A stretch of 64,000 nt of DNA, taken from positions 310,001-374,000 of the forward strand of contig CAJUBJ010000001.1 in the NCBI GenBank assembly GCA_910584655.1, written 5' to 3'. Made by a program: the position numbers and the translations under genes. The notes below the pieces were generated by a model. That model worked only from the letters and a program-made list of their open reading frames with translations, had not been told where the DNA came from and searched no databases. This DNA is from an uncultured Bacilli bacterium. Lineage in GTDB: Bacteria > Bacillota_I > Bacilli_A > RF39 > UBA660. Position 1 is the stretch's first letter. Every line of letters begins with the position of its first letter. Shown here in pieces: positions 52,484 to 61,574 of this stretch.

Positions 52484-52515
52484 AATTAGATATAGTATCT
52501 CATTTAGTATTTTTT
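52472..52515. terminator. Bidirectional intrinsic terminator
   Basis: AAAAAATACTAAA (52472-52484) and TTTAGTATTTTTT (52503-52515) enclose the stops of the converging genes. Confidence 0.7.
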
Positions 52516-53105
52516 ATTTGGTCAGATGAAATAATTCTTGTTTTGTTTTTGTAATTACTTTCTACGTTTTGATTATTGTATGTGCTCTCATCAATTATAA
52601 AGCTTTGTATTTCTCCTTGTTCAAGGGCGTTTATTATTTCTGGTAATGAATCATATATTTTATAGTTTATTTCTACTTTATTATTTAAATATTCTTTTAC
52701 ATTTTGATTATTATTTTTTAACATTCCTATTTTTTTCCCATTTAATTTGTTGATGTTGTTATAAGTTGGAGTTTTTTTCTGAACATATATATTATAAGTA
52801 CTATATTTGTATTCTTTAGTTATTAAATTTTCTATGTAGTTATATTGGTTATTTAAAGAAATTATGTTATATATTATAATTATATTTAAAAGAAAACTTA
52901 AAAATGCACCTGTATTATATAGATTTTTTTTCTTAGAAAGATACGCAAAAATGGTAAATGATACTATTGAAATAAGAAGAAAAATAATAAAAATAGTTTT
53001 AATTGGAGTTAAAAATTTTATTGTTATAATACCTATTACTAAAATGAGAGAAGAAATAATGGAAATATTTATATTTAAAGCTTCTAATATGTATTTTCTT
53101 TTCAT
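52500..53105 (-). CDS. Membrane protein related to the product at 50376-51323
   Basis: A 201-residue protein with three transmembrane helices in the first 100 residues and an external domain: YSTYNIYVQKKTP, KLNGKKIGMLKNN, then LPEIINALEQGEIQSFIIDES. The last part is typical of a solute-binding-like lobe (xALxxGxxxxxIID). Like its relative at 50376 it recalls the N-terminal portion of LCP proteins but ends before any LCP domain. AAAGGGGAT selects ATG 53105; an in-frame ATG at 53156 has no ribosome site. Confidence 0.6.
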   Translation of the reverse strand: MKRKYILEALNINISIISSLILVIGIITIKFLTPIKTIFIIFLLISIVSFTIFAYLSKKKNLYNTGAFLSFLLNIIIIYNIISLNNQYNYIENLITKEYKYSTYNIYVQKKTPTYNNINKLNGKKIGMLKNNNQNVKEYLNNKVEINYKIYDSLPEIINALEQGEIQSFIIDESTYNNQNVESNYKNKTRIISSDQIKNTK

Positions 53106-53176
53106 ATAAATCCCCTTTTCTGGACATATATTATAATAATATGATTTTTTTTGCAAATTTATTATATTATTCTAAT

Positions 53177-53197
53177 AAAAAAAGGACTTTTAGTCCT
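53177..53197 (-). terminator. Intrinsic terminator of the gene ending at 53196
   Basis: AGGACT (53183-53188) and AGTCCT (53192-53197) with A7 on the plus side. Confidence 0.65.
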
Positions 53198-53615
53198 ATT
53201 TATCTTGTAACATTTTTAGTAAGTCGATTTTAAACATATCTTTTGAAGCGTTTTGTTTAGAAATCATTATGCCTTTATATGTTGTTAATTCTGATTTATG
53301 ACCTTCAAGTAATATATCTGAAGGAGTAATAGTATTTAACATTATTGTTTGTTCTTTTACATAAACAGTATATATTAATTTAACATCTCCATGAACTTGT
53401 GAAAACATAGCATCGCTAGGCAATTTTAATTCATATGTTTCTGTTCCAGCTTTTTTATTTTGACTTGTTAAACTACCTACAAATTTACCATTTCTTAAAG
53501 CAGGATAATATTCAAAATTTAATTTTTTATATGCTAACATGTTGTATTTTTTTAGTGCTCTTTCAAGTTTTTTAAACTCATTTTCGTTAATGTAATCTAA
53601 AACAAATCCTTTCAT
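53196..53615 (-). CDS. Hypothetical soluble protein
   Basis: A 139-residue protein, helical at the N-terminus (NENEFKKLERALKKYNML) and beta-rich afterwards (VKLIYTVYVKEQTIMLNTITPSDILLEG), with no known family. A well-formed promoter lies upstream, GGGGGT precedes ATG 53615, and a terminator follows, so it is a single-gene unit. Confidence 0.6.
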   Translation of the reverse strand: MKGFVLDYINENEFKKLERALKKYNMLAYKKLNFEYYPALRNGKFVGSLTSQNKKAGTETYELKLPSDAMFSQVHGDVKLIYTVYVKEQTIMLNTITPSDILLEGHKSELTTYKGIMISKQNASKDMFKIDLLKMLQDK

Positions 53616-53640
53616 AATAATACCCCCTATTTTTCTTTTT

Positions 53641-53678
53641 CATGCTTACATTCTAGCATGGTTATATATGCCCGTCAA
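53641..53678 (-). promoter_or_regulatory. Sigma-A promoter overlapped by an inverted repeat
   Basis: On the minus strand: TTGACG (53678-53673), 17-bp spacer, TAGAAT (53655-53650). CATGCT (53641-53646) and AGCATG (53655-53660) form an inverted repeat over the -10, a candidate operator for the gene starting at 53615. Confidence 0.65.
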
Positions 53679-53781
53679 ATTTTGCTTCATTTTTTTCAAA
53701 AATGTTATATTTTTAGATGGTTATGGAAAGATATTATAGCAATATAGTATTTAAAAAGCAAGAAAAATATTATTTTTTATC

Positions 53782-53803
53782 AAAAAAAGACCAATACTGG
53801 TCT
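53782..53803 (-). terminator. Intrinsic terminator of the Smr gene
   Basis: AGACC (53788-53792) and GGTCT (53799-53803) with A7 on the plus side. Confidence 0.6.
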
Positions 53804-53807
53804 GTTA

Positions 53808-54074
53808 TTATTTTAATTCAACTATTGTTTCGCCGTCATTTAGTCCATTAATATAATATTTTGATACATTTTTATGTCTCTTTAAATAATTATGAGTAGC
53901 TTTTTTTAATACTCCACTGCCTTTACCATGGATGATTATTATATTTTTGTTTTTTAATTTGATGTTATCTTTTATGAAAGAATCTATTACTGCAATACAT
54001 GTTGAGGAAGTTTCCCCGTGTATGTCTTTACGAGGAAAATGAAATGTAAAAGGATCTCTAATAATTTTGCTCAT
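53808..54074 (-). CDS. Stand-alone Smr domain protein
   Basis: An 88-residue protein consisting of one Smr domain: an LDxHG-like element (KDIHGETSSTCIAVIDSFI) and the diagnostic IIIIHGKGSGVLKKATHNYL, ending GETIVELK. In larger proteins (MutS2, SmrB) this domain is an endonuclease acting on DNA or mRNA at collided ribosomes. Alone here, its target is unknown. It overlaps the PfkB-like gene by 17 nt, so both are co-translated. Confidence 0.9.
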   Translation of the reverse strand: MSKIIRDPFTFHFPRKDIHGETSSTCIAVIDSFIKDNIKLKNKNIIIIHGKGSGVLKKATHNYLKRHKNVSKYYINGLNDGETIVELK

Positions 54075-54963
54075 AGAAATTTTTTATTTCCTCTAAGGAT
54101 GGCGCTGCTTCAGTTGCTCCAACTTTTGTTGCAGTTAGCCCTGCTGCAATACACCCTATTTTAACTGCTTTTTCGATATCTCCTCCATTAGCCAAAGTAT
54201 GAGCGAAAGCTGCTCTAAATATAGTACCACAACCATGTGTATCTACTACATTTACTTTTAAAGACGGACTTATTTTTATTTGATTATTGATACAGTATAA
54301 CGCGCCTCTTTCACCTAATGTTATGACAAACTCTGTTTTTAAATATTTTTTCTTTAATTTTTGATATACATCTACAAGAGTACTTACTTCTTGAAAGTCA
54401 ATTCTTGTATTTGTAACACTTTCGGCAAATTCTTGAGTACATACTGCATATTTTACTTTTTTTAATAATTCCATTACTGGTGTTGTGATTAAACTTGCAT
54501 CTAGTACTGATAAACAGTGAGGAAATCTTTCTAATAGGTTTTTGGCTTGAACAGTATCATATCCGTCGACACATATTAAATCAGGAGTAAAGTCAAAGTC
54601 ACATTTTTTAAGACTTATATATTTATCTGATAAATTTGTTATTGTATGTTTTCGATTGGATTTATTTATTTGAACGATTGAAATAGATGTATCATTATCA
54701 TATGAAGGTTCAATATATCTTGTATCAATGTGCATTTTGTCGAATATCTTTCTTATACGTGTACCATTAACGTCGTTTCCTATAACACAAGCAACTGCAG
54801 AATTTATTCCCCATCTTGCAAGACAATAACCTATTATTCCAATTGTTCCTCCAAGACTACCTTTTTTATCAAAAAACTCGTTTATTGATCCTTCTTCTGG
54901 TATTTTGTCCACAACAAGATCTATTTCATAACTTACTCTTCCTAAACATATAGCTTTTAACAT
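54058..54963 (-). CDS. PfkB-fold sugar kinase-like protein lacking the catalytic Asp
   Basis: A 301-residue ribokinase/PfkB-fold protein: SLGGTIGIIGYCLARWGINSA near the start, CVDGYD and ITLGERGAL later, and the C-terminal signature region DTHGCGTIFRAAFAHTLANG (residues 241-260). In active family members this region is DTxGAGDxF, and the Asp is the catalytic base; here Thr247 replaces it. The substrate-binding Asn after the first GG is also absent. Either an inactive relative or an atypical enzyme. AGGGTGATT precedes ATG 54963. Confidence 0.8.
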   Translation of the reverse strand: MLKAICLGRVSYEIDLVVDKIPEEGSINEFFDKKGSLGGTIGIIGYCLARWGINSAVACVIGNDVNGTRIRKIFDKMHIDTRYIEPSYDNDTSISIVQINKSNRKHTITNLSDKYISLKKCDFDFTPDLICVDGYDTVQAKNLLERFPHCLSVLDASLITTPVMELLKKVKYAVCTQEFAESVTNTRIDFQEVSTLVDVYQKLKKKYLKTEFVITLGERGALYCINNQIKISPSLKVNVVDTHGCGTIFRAAFAHTLANGGDIEKAVKIGCIAAGLTATKVGATEAAPSLEEIKNFYEQNY

Positions 54964-55041
54964 ATTGAATCACCCTTTATTCTTTTATAATTATAATATA
55001 AATCATTTTGTATATCAATCTTATATTTTATACTAGAAGAA

Positions 55042-56145
55042 TTATCTTCCTAAGTTATTTTTGTTGTTTTTATATTCATCAGCTAATCTGAAAAGTTCAT
55101 TAAAGGCAATACTTCTGCTTTCAAAGTCTCTATTCATTGATATGTGAAGATTACCATCTATTTCATATGGTACCGCCTGAAATATCATACCAGTACTTAC
55201 GTCTTTTAATTTTTTGAAATAGCGTAAGAATATATCTGTAATATTGCCTTGAAGTTGCTCTTGTTCTTCTTCTTTCTCTTCAATAGAAAAGTCTTTATAT
55301 ATTTTGGCTTTATTGTAAATGGCTATTCTTTTAGCATTCCATCTTTCTATTAAAAATGGAATAACTTCAATTTCTTTGTCGCTACATAGAGATAAACATA
55401 TCATTGTAGCTAGAAAATAATGTTCTGGTGCACCATTTATTTTGGCAATTAAACCTTTTCTTATTTGTTTTAAATAAGGTCTTTCATCTATTTCATTTTG
55501 ATTTTTTGATGTTTTTTGAATACCATAAAGTTTGTATTTTGTGTTGGTATTGCCTATGTATATTTCTGGTAGTGTTAATTTAAATCCATCATCAAATTGA
55601 AGATAACATTTAATTCTGTAAGGTGTTTCTGACTTTATTGGACTTATTTCTTCAGAGATGTATAATCTTGCTTTGATACTTTCGATATAACCAAAATCAA
55701 TTTCTTCTTCGGTTCTTAGAATTGGATTGTCAAACATTTCTAGCCTTGATTCTATAAAAGATATTGGATTTGTGAAATCTTCGATAGATGCGTTAGCAAA
55801 TAATGTGCATATAATATATTTTGTTAAACATTCTGATTTAGTCATGTTTAATTCTTCTCCATAATTTAAGTCGATATCATCTATAAAAGAAAAGTCTTCT
55901 AGTCTGTAAAACTCTAGAGCTTTTTTTACATATTCTATTAGTAAACTATCAAAGGTATTTTTATCAGTGATTTTTAAAGTTGGAATTAATACTCCGTTTG
56001 GTAAGTTTTCACATCGACTTATTTCTGTATTATTTATTATAACATTAAAAGCTATATTCATTATATAATAGCAATCTATTCTACCTTTTTGTGCTTCGGG
56101 AATTATTTTATTGTAAAAAATTTCTAGTATATCTGTGTTATTCAT
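55042..56145 (-). CDS. Hypothetical protein
   Basis: A 367-residue soluble protein, acidic, with mixed helices and strands (YRIKCYLQFDDGFKLTLPEIYIG) and a Glu/Gln-rich segment near 290. No membrane helix and no recognised domain. GGAAGG precedes ATG 56145. It lies between ppdK and the PfkB-like gene on the same strand, but the ppdK terminator separates it from ppdK. Confidence 0.6.
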   Translation of the reverse strand: MNNTDILEIFYNKIIPEAQKGRIDCYYIMNIAFNVIINNTEISRCENLPNGVLIPTLKITDKNTFDSLLIEYVKKALEFYRLEDFSFIDDIDLNYGEELNMTKSECLTKYIICTLFANASIEDFTNPISFIESRLEMFDNPILRTEEEIDFGYIESIKARLYISEEISPIKSETPYRIKCYLQFDDGFKLTLPEIYIGNTNTKYKLYGIQKTSKNQNEIDERPYLKQIRKGLIAKINGAPEHYFLATMICLSLCSDKEIEVIPFLIERWNAKRIAIYNKAKIYKDFSIEEKEEEQEQLQGNITDIFLRYFKKLKDVSTGMIFQAVPYEIDGNLHISMNRDFESRSIAFNELFRLADEYKNNKNNLGR

Positions 56146-56189
56146 ATTTTCTGCCTTCCTTTAGAATGTCTTATATTTTTATTATAACA

Positions 56190-56221
56190 GAAAAAGACTA
56201 AGATTTAAATTATCTTAGTCT
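56190..56221 (-). terminator. Intrinsic terminator of ppdK
   Basis: AGACTAAGAT (56195-56204) and ATCTTAGTCT (56212-56221), 7-nt loop, A5 on the plus side. Confidence 0.75.
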
Positions 56222-56238
56222 GATTATTGTGAATTAAA

Positions 56239-58875
56239 TTATTTTGCTTGTTTTTCTTTTATTGCAGCTTGAGCAGCAGCTAAACGAGCTATTGGTACTC
56301 TAAATGGTGAGCAAGATACATAAGTTAATCCTACGTTATGGCAGAACTCTACACTTGATGGATCTCCACCGTGTTCACCACAGATACCAAGTTTGATATT
56401 AGGTCTTGTGCTTTGACCTTTTTCTACTGCTAATTTAACAAGAGCACCAACACCAGTTTGATCAATTCTTGCAAATGGATCTTGTTCATAAATCTTAGTT
56501 TCATAATATGATTTTAAGAATTTACCAGCATCATCTCTTGAGAAACCAAATGTCATTTGTGTTAAATCATTTGTACCAAATGAGAAGAATTCAGCTTCTT
56601 TAGCTATTTCGTCAGCTGTTAATGCTGCTCTTGGAATTTCAATCATTGTACCAATATGATATTCCATATCAGAATTTTTTTCTTTTTTAACTTGTTCTGC
56701 TGTTTCAACAACTACATCTTTAACAAATTTTAGTTCTTTAACTTCCCCTACTAATGGAATCATAATTTCAGGAATAATTTCAAAGCCTTCTTCTTCTTTA
56801 ACTTCAATAGCAGCTTCCATTAAAGCTCTAGTTTGCATTCTAGCAATTTCTGGATAAGTTACAGCTAGACGACATCCTCTATGTCCCATCATTGGGTTGA
56901 ATTCATGTAATTCATCACATTTGATTTTTACTTGTTCAACTGTAACATTCATAGCATCTGCTAATTGTTTCATCTCAGTGTCTGTTTTTGGAATGAATTC
57001 ATGTAAAGGTGGGTCTAAGTAACGAACTGTCATTGGAAGTCCTTTTAGTTCTTTATACATAGCTTTAAAATCACCTTTTTGATAAGGAATTAATAAATCT
57101 AAGTATTTTACACGATCTTCTACAGTTTCAGATAGAATCATTTTTCTTAAATTGAAAATTCTTTCTTCATCAAAGAACATATGCTCAGTACGACAAAGTC
57201 CAATACCTTCTGCACCTAATTCGATAGCTTTTTTAGTATCAGTTGGTGTATCTGCATTGGTTCTAACACCTAATTTACGGTATTTGTCAGCCCATGCCAT
57301 AACACGACCAAATTCACCAGCGATTGTTGCATCTACTGTTGGGATAGCACCATCGTAAATGTTACCAGTTGTTCCGTCAATAGAAATTATGTCACCTTCG
57401 TGATAAACTTTACCAGCTAATGTAAATTCTTTTTTAGCTTCGTTCATTTGAATCTCGCCACATCCAGATACACAGCAAGTACCCATACCACGTGCTACAA
57501 CAGCAGCATGAGATGTCATACCACCACGAACTGTTAAGATACCTTGAGCAGCTTTCATACCACTAATATCTTCTGGAGATGTTTCAAGTCTAACTAAAAT
57601 AACTTTTTCTCCTGCTCCACCAAGACCTTGTTTTTCAGCTTCTTCTGCAGTGAATACAACTTTACCACAAGCAGCCCCTGGAGATGCTCCTAAAGCTTTT
57701 CCGATTGGAGTAGCACTATTTAAGGCTTTAGCATCGAATTGAGGGTGTAATAATGTGTCTAAGTTTCTTGGATCAATCATTAATACTGCTTCTTCTTCTG
57801 TACGCATTCCTTCATCTACTAAGTCACAAGCAATTTTTAATGCAGCTTGAGCAGTTCTTTTTCCATTTCTTGTTTGTAACATATATAGTTTACCATGTTC
57901 TACTGTGAATTCCATATCTTGCATATCTCTATAATGTTCTTCTAATGTTTTACAAACTTTGTTAAATTCTTCGAATGCTTCTGGGAATTTTTGTTCCATT
58001 TCAGAAATATGCATTGGTGTACGAACACCAGCAACTACGTCTTCTCCTTGAGCGTTTGTTAGGAATTCCCCGAATAAACCTTTTGCTCCAGTAGCTGGGT
58101 CACGAGTAAATGCAACACCAGTACCACAGTCATCGCCCATATTACCAAATGCCATAGATTGAACATTAACTGCAGTTCCCCATGAATAAGGAATGTCGTT
58201 ATCTCTTCTATAAACATTAGCACGAGGATTATCCCAAGAACGGAATACAGCTTTTATTGCTCCCATTAATTGTTCTTTTGGGTCAACTGGGAATTCTTCA
58301 CCAATCTTTTCTTTGTATTCAGCTTTGAATTGGTTAGCTAATTCTTTTAGGTCTTCTGCACTAAGATCAACATCTTGTGTTACTCCCTTTTCTTCTTTCA
58401 TTTTGTCAATTAACTCTTCGAAGTATTTTTTACCTACTTCCATTACTACGTCAGAATACATTTGTATGAATCTTCTATAGCAATCCCAAGCCCATCTAGC
58501 ATTTCCTGATTTTTCAGCTAGAACATTTACTACTTCTTCATTTAGACCTAAATTAAGAATAGTATCCATCATACCTGGCATTGAAGCTCTTGCTCCTGAT
58601 CTAACAGAAACTAGTAATGGATTTTCTTTATCTCCAAACTTTTTACCAGTTATTTCTTCCATTTTACCAATGTACTCGTTAATTTGAGATTGAATTTCTT
58701 CATTAATTTCTCTTCCATCTTCATAATATTGAGTACATGCTTCAGTAGTGATAGTGAAACCTTGAGGTACTGGTAGACCAATGTTAGTCATTTCGGCTAA
58801 GTTAGCACCTTTACCACCAAGAAGGTTTCTCATATCAGCGTTACCTTCTGTAAATAAATAAACATATTTGTGCAC
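56239..58875 (-). CDS. ppdK: Pyruvate phosphate dikinase
   Basis: PPDK interconverts pyruvate, ATP and phosphate with phosphoenolpyruvate, AMP and pyrophosphate; in fermenters it often runs toward ATP as a pyrophosphate-saving step. At 878 residues it is of normal length: N-terminal nucleotide-binding domain (LLGGKGANLAEMTNIGLPVPQGFTI in two parts, SVRSGARASMPGMMDT), the phosphohistidine region GGMTSHAAVVARGMGTCCVSG, and the PEP domain with IGLCRTEHMFF and GICGEHGGDPSSVEF. It starts with GTG 58875 after GGGAGG. The codon use, with more GCA/GGT than its neighbours, suggests high expression. Confidence 0.97.
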   Translation of the reverse strand: MHKYVYLFTEGNADMRNLLGGKGANLAEMTNIGLPVPQGFTITTEACTQYYEDGREINEEIQSQINEYIGKMEEITGKKFGDKENPLLVSVRSGARASMPGMMDTILNLGLNEEVVNVLAEKSGNARWAWDCYRRFIQMYSDVVMEVGKKYFEELIDKMKEEKGVTQDVDLSAEDLKELANQFKAEYKEKIGEEFPVDPKEQLMGAIKAVFRSWDNPRANVYRRDNDIPYSWGTAVNVQSMAFGNMGDDCGTGVAFTRDPATGAKGLFGEFLTNAQGEDVVAGVRTPMHISEMEQKFPEAFEEFNKVCKTLEEHYRDMQDMEFTVEHGKLYMLQTRNGKRTAQAALKIACDLVDEGMRTEEEAVLMIDPRNLDTLLHPQFDAKALNSATPIGKALGASPGAACGKVVFTAEEAEKQGLGGAGEKVILVRLETSPEDISGMKAAQGILTVRGGMTSHAAVVARGMGTCCVSGCGEIQMNEAKKEFTLAGKVYHEGDIISIDGTTGNIYDGAIPTVDATIAGEFGRVMAWADKYRKLGVRTNADTPTDTKKAIELGAEGIGLCRTEHMFFDEERIFNLRKMILSETVEDRVKYLDLLIPYQKGDFKAMYKELKGLPMTVRYLDPPLHEFIPKTDTEMKQLADAMNVTVEQVKIKCDELHEFNPMMGHRGCRLAVTYPEIARMQTRALMEAAIEVKEEEGFEIIPEIMIPLVGEVKELKFVKDVVVETAEQVKKEKNSDMEYHIGTMIEIPRAALTADEIAKEAEFFSFGTNDLTQMTFGFSRDDAGKFLKSYYETKIYEQDPFARIDQTGVGALVKLAVEKGQSTRPNIKLGICGEHGGDPSSVEFCHNVGLTYVSCSPFRVPIARLAAAQAAIKEKQAK

Positions 58876-58929
58876 AATGATTTCCTCCCTTGCATATTAT
58901 GTCACATTCAATATTATATCAGCTAGAAA

Positions 58930-58955
58930 TAAAAAACAGGAGATTATTCTCCTAT
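58930..58955 (-). terminator. Intrinsic terminator of the ABC/GNAT operon
   Basis: AGGAGA (58938-58943) and TCTCCT (58948-58953), 4-nt loop, A6 nearby on the plus side. It lies 72 nt beyond the last permease gene. Confidence 0.65.
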
Positions 58956-59026
58956 TTTTACAATTTTTTTACGATAATGTTTTTTTCGTTTTAGTTTACT
59001 TTACGTTTAGTTTATATATTTTATTT

Positions 59027-59821
59027 TTAACTTCTTCCTTGCATTAAATTACTTGATGAATAGTTTTTTAATCCTTTGTTGAATGTAATAAAGGCTAATA
59101 TTACAATAGATATTGTAAATAGTATTAGTATAATTAAGTTGATTAGTTTAAAATCCATAATTAAATGAACAGGAATCCATGAAGCTAAAGCACTAGGAAT
59201 AAGGGTGAAAAATATAATTTTTATTCCTCGATTAAATATTACATCTGGATATAGACTTCCGTTTAAGAAAGCATCTCTTAAGGCGTCTGTTATGAAACTT
59301 GATCTGTAATAGTAAAATGATAATGAATTGTATATACTTACAAAACTTATATATATTAAAGCTCCAAATATAATTAAAATAGTATATAGTAGTATATTTT
59401 TGATACTGAAGTTAAATATTATTAATGCTATGTAACCATATATTAAATCTCCAAATGCACTGGGTTCTAAACTTGATGTTGCTAGGTAACATAATGGATT
59501 TTTTGGTACTGTTAGGTATGCATCTAATTTACCAGTTTCTATATATTCAGGCATTTTTATAATACCATTAAACAAAATATGAGCTAAACCGAATCCGCCA
59601 CTTGATATGGCCCAGAATAACATTACATCATTAAGTGAATATCCGCCAAGACTTTCTTTAAATGCAAATATTGTAAGCCATTGAATTATAAATGATGCAT
59701 TATTAACTATCATCATAATTACAGAAGTAGCAAATGCAACATTATTTTCCATAGCTTTAATTAAATTGTATTTTATTGAAATAAACATTATTTTTATATT
59801 GTTTTTAACCTCCGTTAACAT
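59027..59821 (-). CDS. ABC-2 family exporter permease (second)
   Basis: A 264-residue permease with six helices of the DUF990/ABC-2 type: VAFATSVIMMIVNNASFIIQWL, the NDVMLFWAISSGGFGLAHILFNGI region, and the conserved TGKLDAYLTVPKNPL cytoplasmic element. It overlaps the preceding permease gene by 17 nt and has GGGGTGA as ribosome site. With the neighbour and the ATPase it forms a heterodimeric exporter; substrate unknown. Confidence 0.85.
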   Translation of the reverse strand: MLTEVKNNIKIMFISIKYNLIKAMENNVAFATSVIMMIVNNASFIIQWLTIFAFKESLGGYSLNDVMLFWAISSGGFGLAHILFNGIIKMPEYIETGKLDAYLTVPKNPLCYLATSSLEPSAFGDLIYGYIALIIFNFSIKNILLYTILIIFGALIYISFVSIYNSLSFYYYRSSFITDALRDAFLNGSLYPDVIFNRGIKIIFFTLIPSALASWIPVHLIMDFKLINLIILILFTISIVILAFITFNKGLKNYSSSNLMQGRS

Positions 59822-60596
59822 TTAATTTTTTCACCCCTCTTTCATATATAATAAATATTAATATTGATACTATTAGTATAATAATTATTTGTGATAGTAA
59901 GATTTCTTTTAATATATGATAACTGAAATTTATTACTAGTTTAGCTGGTCCATAACTTACACCATATATTGGAGAAAATCTTATTATTTTTTGAACGATA
60001 TTTGGAAACATTTCTAAAGGAAAAAAGACACCAAACATTAAAATTATTTTATTGTATACCATTTGAAATGGTTTTGAATCTTCTACCCAAAATGAAGTTA
60101 AACTAATTAATATTTTTATTAAACCAGTTATTAAAACTGCTAGTAAGTATACTGGTATAGCACATATTAAAGATTCTATATTGAAACATTCAATAGGGCC
60201 AGCATATATTAATCCTAAAGAAATGGCTATTAATAAAAACATAATAAATCTTATAAAAGTATCAGCTATGTATTTAAATACTGTATAAATTACATAATGA
60301 TATGGCTTATTTACTTGATATGCAATATTGCCGCTTTTAATGCAATCCCTAATTTCATCAGTTGCTACTTTGCTACCACTACCAAAAGTTATTATCTCAG
60401 CAAGTAGTAAGTACCAGATCATTTGATTAAATGTATAGCCATTTATTATATCGTTTCCATCTTTGTATAAAAAAGACCATAAGCTTACTAAAATTGACAT
60501 TGTGATTATAAAACCTATAAATCTAAATATTAGACTTGATGTATATTGTAGTGAATCATTAAAAGTTGTTTTCATTACTTCTAAATATTTTTTCAT
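59805..60596 (-). CDS. ABC-2 family exporter permease (first)
   Basis: A 263-residue DUF990-type permease with six helices. SGNIAYQVNKPYHYVIYTVFKYI matches the conserved cytoplasmic loop (SGxxxxxLxrPxxy), and FPLEMFPNIVQKIIRFSPIYGVSYGPAKL the C-terminal region. It overlaps the ATPase gene by 4 nt and the next permease by 17 nt, indicating a single translational unit. Confidence 0.85.
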   Translation of the reverse strand: MKKYLEVMKTTFNDSLQYTSSLIFRFIGFIITMSILVSLWSFLYKDGNDIINGYTFNQMIWYLLLAEIITFGSGSKVATDEIRDCIKSGNIAYQVNKPYHYVIYTVFKYIADTFIRFIMFLLIAISLGLIYAGPIECFNIESLICAIPVYLLAVLITGLIKILISLTSFWVEDSKPFQMVYNKIILMFGVFFPLEMFPNIVQKIIRFSPIYGVSYGPAKLVINFSYHILKEILLSQIIIILIVSILIFIIYERGVKKLNVNGG

Positions 60597-61573
60597 TTTT
60601 GACTTCCTTTATATATAGAACTAATAATAGTTTCTAATGGTGTGTTTGAAATATTTATGTCTATTATTTTATCTGGGTCTAACATTTTTATTGCGTCACT
60701 AATGGTTTTTTTAGTTAAATCTACTTCTAATTTTAGATTATAGTCTTTATCTTTTAGAATAGTTATACCTTCTTCTGCGTCTAAATTTAGTTTTGTATTC
60801 ATTTTGGCTTCAATAACTTTTTTGTTTAAATAATGATATTTTAAATTTTCCATAGAATCATCTAAAACGATATGACCTTCATTAACAATAATTACTCTTT
60901 TACATAGTTTTTCGATGTCTCCAACATCATGACTTGTTAGAAAAATAGTTGTTTTCTTTTCTTTATTTAATCTTTTTATAAAAACTCTTATTTTTTCTTT
61001 AACTACTGGATCTAGACCGATAGTTGGCTCATCTAAAAATAAGATTTCTGGTTCGTGGATTAAAGATGCTACTATTTCACAAATCATTCTTTGTCCTAGA
61101 GATAAACTTCTAACTGGAGTATTTATGAAACTTTCTAGTTCAAAAATACTAGAGTATTCTTTAATTCTTTTTTCAACTATGCTATTTGGTATATCATATA
61201 TTGCTCCAAAGAATTTAAAGTTGTCATATGGAGTTAGATGAATCCAAAGTTGTTCTTTTTGCCCGAATACAGTTCCTATTTTATAGGATAATTTTTTTCT
61301 TTCTTTTACTGGGTTTATTCCCATGATTGAAATCTTTCCGTTTGTTGGGAAAAGAATGCCAGTTAACATTTTTATGGTTGTTGATTTTCCTGCTCCATTT
61401 GGACCAATAAATGCTAATATTTCCCCTTTTTCGATACTGAAATTTATATCGTCTACAGCTTTTTTCTCATTATAATTGGGCTTAAACATAGCTTTTATAC
61501 TACCTTTAAGACCTTTTTCTTTTTGTTTTGATTTAAATGTTTTTGATAAGTTTTTTACTTCTATTGCTAACAA
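60593..61573 (-). CDS. ABC transporter ATP-binding protein
   Basis: A 326-residue ATPase: Walker A FIGPNGAGKSTTIKM, Q-loop in GTVFGQKEQLW, signature LSLGQRM (Arg-Met in place of the usual Gln-Arg/Lys), Walker B ILFLDEPTIGLDP, and H-loop TSHD. The long form with a C-terminal extension of about 80 residues and DUF990-type permease partners is of the DrrA/YxlF export class. TTG 61573 appears to be the start (GAGGAAG upstream). Substrate unknown. Confidence 0.93.
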   Translation of the reverse strand: MLAIEVKNLSKTFKSKQKEKGLKGSIKAMFKPNYNEKKAVDDINFSIEKGEILAFIGPNGAGKSTTIKMLTGILFPTNGKISIMGINPVKERKKLSYKIGTVFGQKEQLWIHLTPYDNFKFFGAIYDIPNSIVEKRIKEYSSIFELESFINTPVRSLSLGQRMICEIVASLIHEPEILFLDEPTIGLDPVVKEKIRVFIKRLNKEKKTTIFLTSHDVGDIEKLCKRVIIVNEGHIVLDDSMENLKYHYLNKKVIEAKMNTKLNLDAEEGITILKDKDYNLKLEVDLTKKTISDAIKMLDPDKIIDINISNTPLETIISSIYKGSQK

Positions 61574-61574
61574 A

